Shown piece after piece: positions 60,829 through 64,000 of a stretch of 64,000 nucleotides of DNA. Below the pieces are notes generated by a model that was given only the letters and a program-made list of their open reading frames with translations, was not told where the DNA came from and ran no database searches. Source of the stretch: JBCCTX01 sp965263105 (lineage in GTDB: Bacteria; Bacteroidota; Bacteroidia; J057); NCBI GenBank assembly GCA_965263105.1, contig CBDHGL010000003.1, forward strand, positions 62,001 to 126,000, given 5' to 3'. Positions within the stretch are counted from its first letter, which is position 1, and each line of letters starts with the position of its first letter. A program made the translations under genes and the position numbers.

Positions 60829-61923
60829 ATGCGTATTATTCTGCTTTTAGCCCTAATATCTATTTCCTACAACGGATTATCACAGTCAAGGGGAAATCCT
60901 TCCTCCGATTCAGATACTGAAGGGATGACTGCTGAGGAGGTAGAACTTATTGTCCCTGTAGTCAGTCAATTTTTTCCACAAACACAATTCTCCATGGCCT
61001 TCATAAATGATGGAGAGGTAAAGTACATTGGCCTTACCCTTTATAATGGTAAGGTAGTTCCGATTAAAAATAGAGACAGTGTATTCGAAATTGGTTCTAT
61101 ATCCAAGGTTTTCACCACTCATCTGTTAAGTGATTTGGTCAAAAGCGGAAAAGTTACCCTGGATGATCCTATTGCGTCCAAACTTAGTTTTACACTCAGG
61201 GGAGAACCTCGCATAACGTTTGAGCAACTTGCCACCCATCAGTCTGGACTCCCATATTTTCCATCAAATGTAGGAGGGCTTTTTAACCAAAAAAATCCGT
61301 TTAAGGATTATTCTCAGGAAAAGTTTGAGCAATTTTTAGCGGATAGGTTGAAGATGAAAATTAAACCCGGCGAGCAATATGTATACTCCAATGTCGGGAT
61401 GGCTTTGTTGGGCAATATAGTAGCTTCAATAAATGGGAAATCCTATGAAATGGCCTTACAGGATAAGATTTTTAAACCTCTAGGGATGGAAATGAGCACA
61501 AGCCAGAGAGAGGTAATAAAGGAAAACCTGGTCCAAGGGCTCGACAGGAAGGGAATGCCAACAGCCAATTGGGACCTGGGGGCCCTGGTGGGAGCTGGAG
61601 GGATTCTATCTTCTGCACAAGACTTAGTTAAGTATGCCACCTATTCTTTCAATGCCTTTCAGGCTGAGGATGCTTCGCGGGAGAAAAGAAATAAAGCCAG
61701 CAATGCCGACTTTAATAGGGTCTTGGGATGGCACATCATCGAAGGGCATCGAAAAGCCCCATTTTTGTGGCATAATGGTGGAACCGGGGGCTATAAAGCC
61801 TCTATGGCCATCGATCCCTCTCAGAAAGATGCCGTGATCATTCTCACCAATGTGGGAACGGATACTCCCGGGAAGAGCGCCATCGATGAATTGTGTTTCA
61901 AACTGATGGAAACGCTAGAATAG
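60829..61923 (+). CDS. Serine hydrolase, class C beta-lactamase / penicillin-binding family
   Basis: 364 residues with a signal peptide (1-19, 'SYNGLSQ'). Catalytic marks: 'GSISKVFTTHLLSDLVKSGK' (SxxK, Ser near 91), 'YVYSNVGMALLGN' (YxN, about 185) and 'WHNGGTGGYKASMAID' (HxG in place of KTG, about 314). The 'TFEQLATHQSGLP' element is also typical. Proteins of this type act as beta-lactamases, D-Ala peptidases or esterases; resistance cannot be inferred. Monocistronic. Confidence 0.93.
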   Translation: MRIILLLALISISYNGLSQSRGNPSSDSDTEGMTAEEVELIVPVVSQFFPQTQFSMAFINDGEVKYIGLTLYNGKVVPIKNRDSVFEIGSISKVFTTHLLSDLVKSGKVTLDDPIASKLSFTLRGEPRITFEQLATHQSGLPYFPSNVGGLFNQKNPFKDYSQEKFEQFLADRLKMKIKPGEQYVYSNVGMALLGNIVASINGKSYEMALQDKIFKPLGMEMSTSQREVIKENLVQGLDRKGMPTANWDLGALVGAGGILSSAQDLVKYATYSFNAFQAEDASREKRNKASNADFNRVLGWHIIEGHRKAPFLWHNGGTGGYKASMAIDPSQKDAVIILTNVGTDTPGKSAIDELCFKLMETLE

Positions 61924-62300
61924 GAAAGAGCCCTTTTTTACAGATAAAGGAAAATGGGGCCAAACATTCAGTTTTTGCCTAGCCCCATAGGGAGTTAATT
62001 TTTTAAGCGTTTGAAAACAAATTGCCCGGCATAAACAAAGCTTATAGCCTTTCCTTCTTCATCTAACTCAAATTTGAGGGGTCTATATTCCTCCCCCAAG
62101 AATTAACAGTAAAAAAGGAATGAGTCGATCCATATGGATAGTATTAATGGTTGAAAACTGTAGGAGAAAGAGGGAATATCGAGAAAAATAGTTGCATAAG
62201 AACTCACAGCTCAGAAGTTTTATAAATTTCTCCTGTTTCTTTATTCAATCCTTTTAGAAGTTTTTATCATAAAGGACCTTCCCGGTAACTTAACTATCAT
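61924..62300. other. Intergenic region with a gene remnant
   Basis: About 375 bases between the serine hydrolase and the barrel gene. ATGGGGC near 61953 and GCCCCAT near 61982 could form a long-loop hairpin, a weak terminator candidate. The segment 61995-62102 holds a coding remnant on the minus strand (separate entry). The last 150 bases before 62301 should hold the promoter of the barrel gene; no clear box seen. Confidence 0.5.
61995..62102 (-). pseudogene. C-terminal remnant of a lost gene
   Basis: A 34-codon open stretch on the minus strand, reading 'LGEEYRPLKFELDEEGKAIS' then 'FVYAGQFVFKRLKN' and a stop. It has the composition of a real protein end and resembles the C-terminal beta-strand pair found after many serine-hydrolase domains ('PL.F..D..GK...'), but a stop codon lies immediately upstream and no start is possible. 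Probably the tail of a deleted gene. Confidence 0.5.
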
Positions 62301-64000
62301 ATGAAAACATTCCACCTCTGGATTATCACATCCCTTCTTTTATTGCCTTATCTATCCTATTCTCAGGAATTCGTGGTTCGGGGGACTGTTGTAGACTCTG
62401 CAGGAATCGGAATCCCTGGCATCACTACCTCCCTTCAAGCCTTGGCTAACTCCGATGTAGCTGTTGGAGCAATTACAGATAGGCAAGGAAAGTTCATTAT
62501 TGAGCTTTCGGAGGCAGGGGCTTATCGCTTTATGGCCTTTTCCCCAGGCTTTATGTCTTTCGTAGATACCCTTAATCTTACTTTCCAAAAGGATGGCTAC
62601 GAACTGGGAAAGATTCCCCTGGGTATTCGGGAGTTTACGGCGGATGAAGTAAGCATAGAAGCCGAGCAACCTGGTATGATCATATTGGGCGATACCGTGG
62701 TATACAATGTAGCCGGTATACAGACTAGGCCGAATGCTGTGTTAGAAAAATTGCTAGAGCAGTTGCCTGGAATAGAAGTGAATGACGATGGAAGTGTAAC
62801 CGCAGAAGGCCAACCTGTGCAACAGATAAAAATTGATGGGAGGGAGTTTTTTGGTAACAATGTCAAACTCGCTGTAAAAAATATTCCAGTAGAAGCGGTA
62901 GACAAAATTCAGGTTACAGATAGTAAAACAGAAGAGTCTACCTTTACTAGGATAGACGATGGAGTGCAGTTAAAAACCCTTAATATCAAACTCAAGCCTG
63001 CTAGCCGTAGGGGATATTTTGGGAATCTCGCAGCTGGCTATGGCGTACCAGATGATCGGTATGTAGGCAAAGCCAATGCTTTCCGTTTTTCTCCCAAGAT
63101 GCAGTTGTCCGTTTTGGGCTTGGTGAATAATGTCAATGAAGTTGGGTTTGGAGGAGATCAAATTCGTGAATTCATGGGGGGATGGGATAACATGGGCTAT
63201 TCCGACTGGGATAGAGATGGAGTTTCCCTGGGAGGGGCAGCTGTGGGTATTCCCACAGAGTGGGGAGATGACGATGGCTTTATCAATACCCAAGCTGGAG
63301 GCTTCAACCTCAACTATCAACCTAGCAAACGTAGCCACATAACAGCTACCTACATTTATGGCGGTTCCTCGACGACTCGTGAAGAGCTCTCTTTTAGAAG
63401 GACCTTTCTGCCTGATAGATCCTTTACCACAGAAGATGAGGACCTACGAAATACCCGAGACGATGGCCATGCCTTTAACTTCCTCCTTCGACAGGAGTTG
63501 GACTCTACTCAACAGCTCCGCATCCAAGCTGCCGGAAGCTGGTCTGAGGGAAGGGAAGACAATGCCTCCTTGAGTCGCAGCCTGACGCAGGAAGGGCTTT
63601 TACAAAATAGCAGCACAAGAGATGTAGGGGAAAAGGCAGAAGAAGGCGTTCTGAATATAGGCCTACGGTATAATAAGCGCTTTAAGAAGCAGGGTCGAAA
63701 CATGCACCTGGGCTTCCAAGGTTCACTGGGAAATGAAAAAAGGGATTCGGATTTTCACTCTGATCTGGAAGTTCTCAATTCTGAAACAGGCTTATACGAC
63801 CGGGAATTATTGTTGCAAGAACAACTCTTTGATTTCCAAGAACAGTTCTACCGTATCTATTCGGGGTTCACTGAACCGTTGGATGAAAAGAACTTCCTTA
63901 CGTTCGGTCTTTCCCGCTATGTTGAGTCCAATGATAACATTCGCGATGCTTTTGATTTAGAAGAAGGGGCCACTGTTAATCGAATTCGAAACCAACAGCT
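62301..64000 (+). CDS. Outer-membrane beta-barrel protein, TonB-receptor-like (3' end outside window)
   Basis: The frame is open from ATG 62301 to the window end, 566 residues. Signal peptide 1-21 ('LLPYLSYSQ'). A carboxypeptidase-regulatory-like sandwich (about 24-100, 'FVVRGTVVDSAGIGIPGITT') precedes a plug-like domain (about 115-225): 'VVYNVAGIQTRPNAVLEKLL', 'LPGIEVNDDGSVTAEGQPVQ' then 'IKIDGREFFGNN'. From 235 on, alternating barrel strands ('GYFGNLAAGYGVPDDRYVGK', 'HITATYIYGGSSTTREELSF'). This is the Bacteroidota 'outer membrane beta-barrel' group related to SusC but without a SusD partner upstream. Ligand unknown. Confidence 0.9.
   Translation, partial: MKTFHLWIITSLLLLPYLSYSQEFVVRGTVVDSAGIGIPGITTSLQALANSDVAVGAITDRQGKFIIELSEAGAYRFMAFSPGFMSFVDTLNLTFQKDGYELGKIPLGIREFTADEVSIEAEQPGMIILGDTVVYNVAGIQTRPNAVLEKLLEQLPGIEVNDDGSVTAEGQPVQQIKIDGREFFGNNVKLAVKNIPVEAVDKIQVTDSKTEESTFTRIDDGVQLKTLNIKLKPASRRGYFGNLAAGYGVPDDRYVGKANAFRFSPKMQLSVLGLVNNVNEVGFGGDQIREFMGGWDNMGYSDWDRDGVSLGGAAVGIPTEWGDDDGFINTQAGGFNLNYQPSKRSHITATYIYGGSSTTREELSFRRTFLPDRSFTTEDEDLRNTRDDGHAFNFLLRQELDSTQQLRIQAAGSWSEGREDNASLSRSLTQEGLLQNSSTRDVGEKAEEGVLNIGLRYNKRFKKQGRNMHLGFQGSLGNEKRDSDFHSDLEVLNSETGLYDRELLLQEQLFDFQEQFYRIYSGFTEPLDEKNFLTFGLSRYVESNDNIRDAFDLEEGATVNRIRNQQ

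Noticed and set aside
1..64000. tRNA, rRNA, riboswitch, prophage or integrated element
   Set aside because: No cloverleaf, rRNA core words, phage structural genes, integrase or attachment repeats were found on reading both strands; a covariance-model scan would be needed for small RNAs.

Overview
The window looks like a chromosomal segment of a Bacteroidota bacterium, probably of the Saprospiria or a neighbouring class (the phylum is well supported, the class is inference). Reasons: type IX secretion sorting tails on two proteins, an ECF sigma / FecR (DUF4974 tail) / STN-TonB receptor / DUF4249 cassette, Bacteroidota-type promoters (TTG about 18 bases before TAnnTTTG), many lipoproteins, and the GNAT-argG-argC arrangement. 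No rRNA, tRNA, CRISPR array, prophage or complete insertion sequence was seen.

Layout. 1-7.7 kb: end of an M23 peptidase, a Uma2 protein, a HigA-like antitoxin with a very small partner, a secreted ThuA/sugar-dehydrogenase protein, a 1.1 kb non-coding stretch with two tandem MITE-like units, two small lipoproteins, and a ParDE pair whose antitoxin is frameshifted. 7.7-13.8 kb, minus strand: a planctomycete-style set (PSD1 cytochrome, DUF1501, membrane cytochrome with leucine-rich and chitobiase-C parts). 13.9-24.9 kb, minus strand: the most distinctive region. It has an outer-membrane barrel, four full-length paralogous lipoproteins and one decayed copy, then DUF4249, TonB receptor, FecR and an ECF sigma factor. 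Six transcription units here share a 30-base promoter-like element, CTAAGGGT-N16-GTATTA (two bases differ in the barrel's second box and one or two in other first boxes). Four lipoprotein units plus the barrel and the fecR operon carry it, which suggests one sigma-FecR regulon of envelope proteins.

25-31.9 kb: Tm-1-like protein, cupin, a second ThuA/dehydrogenase gene broken by two frameshifts, a Nudix hydrolase and a sensor-type beta-propeller lipoprotein. 32-38.5 kb: a cupin-like protein, DUF4846 lipoprotein, a large helical protein, then SDR, MazG-like, membrane glycosyltransferase and dtd. 38.5-42 kb: a possible 44-residue protein with its own terminator, then the arginine genes. 42-54.4 kb: a 1083-residue PKD-rich secreted protein, alpha/beta hydrolase and FAD reductase, OmpA-like protein, a 1264-residue coiled-coil/PAS protein with exact 303-base repeats, two SDRs, and three small paralogous TM/coiled-coil proteins. 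54.6-64 kb: MFS transporter, rlmN, CoA-type Nudix, RqcH/NFACT protein, a membrane protein, DUF5655 protein, class C beta-lactamase-like hydrolase, a gene remnant, and the start of an outer-membrane barrel protein that runs off the window.

Caution: three separate single-base frameshifts (one in parD, two in the second ThuA gene) may be real decay or residual assembly errors; only read-level data can tell.
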